7,704 nucleotides of DNA, taken from contig JAAFGW010000131.1 in the NCBI GenBank assembly GCA_010365175.1, forward strand, positions 1-7,704. The letters are read 5' to 3'. Every line of letters begins with the position of its first letter. Position 1 is the stretch's first letter. Source of the stretch: Sulfuriferula multivorans (GTDB lineage Bacteria > Pseudomonadota > Gammaproteobacteria > Burkholderiales > Thiobacillaceae). The position numbers were made by a program, and so were the translations under genes. Of the stretch, positions 6,141-7,704 are shown piece by piece. A model generated the notes under the pieces. That model was given only the letters and a program-made list of their open reading frames with translations. It did no database searches and was not told where the DNA came from.

Positions 6141-6602
6141 TTAGCCACGACCACGAGAGAGGCCCCATGACAGCCCGGTGCAGTATTGCTCCAGCCCGGC
6201 GACAAGGTGCTCACATATTGGCGCGATGAACTCTGGCCGAGGAATTTGCATGACCCCAGTGACGATGTAGCGAAAGCGGTGTGTCGAGTAGTTCTCACTT
6301 AACAGATGAATGAGAGCCAGATCATGTTGATTCAGCTTTATTTCAGTGCCGAGGCGCCGCCTACGTGCCAAGGTAAGGATCTCGGTAAGTTTATGACGTA
6401 GGTTGTTCACATCCTTAAGGGGGGTACCGCGCTTCAATAGAAATGCCTTCAATGCCAACTCAATTGATTGGCCGTAGAGTTGCAACGCCGGGAAGATCAG
6501 TTGTTGTTTGTCGGCCCCTTTCACAGCCTGTGCTGCGTGAAAGTACTGCGCGGCAAAGTGCCAGTATCCTGCTGGCGTGGAGCGTATAGGGTCGAAGTTC
6601 AT
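6141..6602 (-). CDS. HEPN-like domain protein, hypothetical (153 aa)
   Basis: A small, mainly alpha-helical cytoplasmic protein. It resembles HEPN proteins in having an early aromatic helix (WHFAAQYFHAAQAV, about 14-27), a helix with QSIELALKAFLLKRG (45-59), an LRHKLTEIL helix (68-76) and a YSTHRFRYI element (105-113) like the usual Y-x-x-x-R-Y ending. HEPN proteins are often toxins, RNases or helpers in defence systems, but the canonical R-x4-6-H RNase motif is not seen, so catalysis is doubtful. The ATG at 6602 gives the conserved-looking MNFDP start; the longer frame to 6689 runs inside the upstream gene. It begins 5 bp after the Trx-HEAT stop and ends 20 bp before the EamA start, so it is probably co-transcribed. 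A hand count of 6241-6480 gives about 48% GC, clearly below its neighbours, which suggests later acquisition. Confidence 0.72.
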   Translation of the reverse strand: MNFDPIRSTPAGYWHFAAQYFHAAQAVKGADKQQLIFPALQLYGQSIELALKAFLLKRGTPLKDVNNLRHKLTEILTLARRRRLGTEIKLNQHDLALIHLLSENYSTHRFRYIVTGVMQIPRPEFIAPICEHLVAGLEQYCTGLSWGLSRGRG

Positions 6603-6607
6603 AGTGG

Positions 6608-7246
6608 CTAATCTGAAATTCCTTGCAAGCTTTCCGCTGCAATCTCGCGCACATCGGCATCCTCGTCCGTCAGCCGCGCATCCAGCCACGGGCGCGCAGC
6701 GGCATCGCCGGTCAGCCCCAGATAATGGCTGGCATCCGCTCGTACCCGGGCGTCTTCATGCTGCGACAGCTCGCCCAGACGTGGCAGCAACGCACGCAGG
6801 GGCTCGCTGCCGGCAAAGTTTTCCAGCAGCACTCCGGCGCCCAGCCGCACATTCAGACTGGCATCGACATTGCCGACGATGGGCAGCACGGCGGCCAACA
6901 GATCTGCGTCGGCTTCGATCAGTGCCTGTGCGCGCGGCAGCTGGCCGACTTTTAATAGCATGTGGAAATAATCGGCCATCCCGCTTTCGCTGTCGGCTTT
7001 GGTCGCCCAGTCGGCGAGTTCGGCTTTGCTGTGTACGCCAGCGAGTTCGATGCGGCCGATGCGCACCCAAGGTACCGTGCGCACGCCGAGCGACTGGCCC
7101 ACCTCGGGGTGCTGCTCCAGATTGACGGCTTCAAGACGGCCGATTACGCCCTGTTTTACGAGGTCGGCGAGTGCAGACAGCATCGCCGGGCAATGCGGGC
7201 AGGTTGTGGAAATCAGCAGCAGGGCGTTGGGTGTGGGCATGGTCAT
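6608..7246 (-). CDS. thioredoxin-fold / HEAT-repeat fusion protein
   Basis: A 212-aa cytoplasmic protein with no signal peptide. Residues 7 to about 85 form a thioredoxin/glutaredoxin-like domain: a strand NALLLISTTC, the redox motif C16-P-H-C19, and the cis-proline loop VRTVPW (P59) followed by a strand and helix. CPHC, as in DsbA, would be fairly oxidising, but with no export signal a reductase or disulfide-sensing role is as likely. Residues about 130-210 are helical repeats of HEAT type, clearest as LRALLPRLGELSQHEDARVR (150-169) and ARPWLDARLTDEDADVREIA (184-203), which would serve as a protein-docking surface. The partner is unknown. ATG codons at 7246 and 7240 are both possible starts; neither has a good Shine-Dalgarno. 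It heads the minus-strand cluster and is divergent from gloC, with a very short shared leader. Confidence 0.83.
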   Translation of the reverse strand: MTMPTPNALLLISTTCPHCPAMLSALADLVKQGVIGRLEAVNLEQHPEVGQSLGVRTVPWVRIGRIELAGVHSKAELADWATKADSESGMADYFHMLLKVGQLPRAQALIEADADLLAAVLPIVGNVDASLNVRLGAGVLLENFAGSEPLRALLPRLGELSQHEDARVRADASHYLGLTGDAAARPWLDARLTDEDADVREIAAESLQGISD

Positions 7247-7274
7247 TGGTCAAATGATGTCGCGGCGCGATAAT
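7246..7274 (+). promoter_or_regulatory. candidate sigma-70 promoter for gloC
   Basis: TTGGTC at 7246-7251 (3 of 6 to the -35 consensus) and GATAAT at 7269-7274 (5 of 6 to the -10) are separated by exactly 17 bp. Transcription would begin about 7281-7282, at the second ATG of gloC, giving a leaderless or near-leaderless message. Prediction only. Confidence 0.35.
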
Positions 7275-7281
7275 GGATCGT

Positions 7282-7704
7282 ATGGAATTTACCATTCTCC
7301 CTGTAACGCCGTATCAACAAAACTGTTCGCTGGTGTGGGATGCCGCAGGCCGCGCGGCGCTGATCGACCCCGGCGGCGAGGCCGAACGTCTGCTGGCCGA
7401 AGTGGCACAGCGCGGATTGCAGCTGGAAAAGATACTGCTCACCCATGGCCATCTCGATCACGTCGGTGCCGCGGCAGAACTACGTGAGCGGTTGGGTATT
7501 CCCATCATCGGCCCACAACGCGAAGAGCAATTTTGGCTCGACCTGCTGCCGCATCAGGCCGAGCTATTCAACTTTCCGCCCGCGGTGGCATTTACCCCAG
7601 ATCAGTGGCTGGATGACGGCGACACGGTCGAAGTCGGCAGCCTGCGCTTCTCCGTACTGCACTGTCCCGGCCACACGCCTGGCCATGTGGTGTTTTACCA
7701 GCAC
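7282..7704 (+). CDS. gloC: hydroxyacylglutathione hydrolase, type II glyoxalase GloC/YcbL-like (3' partial)
   Basis: A metallo-beta-lactamase fold hydrolase of the E. coli GloC (YcbL) type, which hydrolyses S-lactoylglutathione in methylglyoxal detoxification in the cytoplasm. The frame is open to the window edge, showing 141 residues of an expected 210-220. The metal motif THGHLDH (residues 54-60) and the third metal His in CPGHTPGH (H131) are present. The segments ILPVTPYQQNCSLVWD, ALIDPGG, HVGAAAELRERLGIPIIGP and DGDTVEVG closely follow my recollection of YcbL. The ATG at 7282 matches the E. coli start; an in-frame ATG at 7273 would add three residues but overlaps the predicted -10 box. 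The last metal ligands and the substrate-binding C-terminus lie outside the window. Its divergent position beside a Trx-like gene may hint at a shared thiol/redox theme, which is inference. Confidence 0.92.
   Translation, partial: MEFTILPVTPYQQNCSLVWDAAGRAALIDPGGEAERLLAEVAQRGLQLEKILLTHGHLDHVGAAAELRERLGIPIIGPQREEQFWLDLLPHQAELFNFPPAVAFTPDQWLDDGDTVEVGSLRFSVLHCPGHTPGHVVFYQH

Noticed and set aside
6121..6168. N-terminal extension of the EamA protein from the ATG at 6168
   Set aside because: The extra 16 residues are polar and not transporter-like, and the start would overlap the HEPN-like gene by 28 bp.
6577..7125. 182-aa plus-strand open frame
   Set aside because: It is opposite the Trx-HEAT gene and very rich in Arg, Ala and Pro, as expected of a shadow frame.

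Overview
The window looks like an ordinary chromosomal stretch of a GC-rich proteobacterium, probably a beta- or gammaproteobacterium. This rests on family content: an MltB-type lytic transglycosylase with a C-terminal peptidoglycan-binding domain, a GloC/YcbL-type glyoxalase II, a DUF2237 protein, and a small double-zinc-finger protein of a type I associate with betaproteobacteria. The exact taxon cannot be read from the sequence.

Left part (1-3664, + strand). A 5'-truncated asparagine-synthase-like amidotransferase closely resembles the enzymes that make the osmolyte N-acetylglutaminylglutamine amide (NAGGN). It overlaps by 8 bp a secreted lytic murein transglycosylase. A DUF2237 gene with a GTG start and a clear Shine-Dalgarno follows. 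Next comes a 197-bp non-coding inverted-repeat element (MITE-like, element A), whose right end abuts and partly forms the start of a 97-aa protein with two C4 zinc sites.

Right part (3704-7246, - strand). Read 5' to 3' on the minus strand the order is: a thioredoxin-fold/HEAT-repeat fusion, a low-GC HEPN-like protein, and a 10-TM EamA transporter, tightly packed with gaps of 5 and 20 bp. A second MITE-like element (B, about 161 bp) follows, then a membrane-anchored C13 (legumain/caspase-fold) peptidase. Element B supplies the stop codon of the EamA gene and ends 6 bp before the peptidase ATG. A solitary 16-bp copy of the element A end lies just beyond the peptidase stop codon. Divergent from this cluster, the truncated gloC gene runs off the right edge.

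The most unusual points are the two inverted-repeat elements, which have different ends but share core words and sit exactly on gene boundaries; the membrane C13 peptidase; the Trx-HEAT fusion; and the compositionally foreign HEPN-like gene inside an otherwise housekeeping-looking cluster. No CRISPR array, tRNA, rRNA, transposase or phage gene was seen. A new system is not demonstrated. The minus-strand cluster is at most a candidate.
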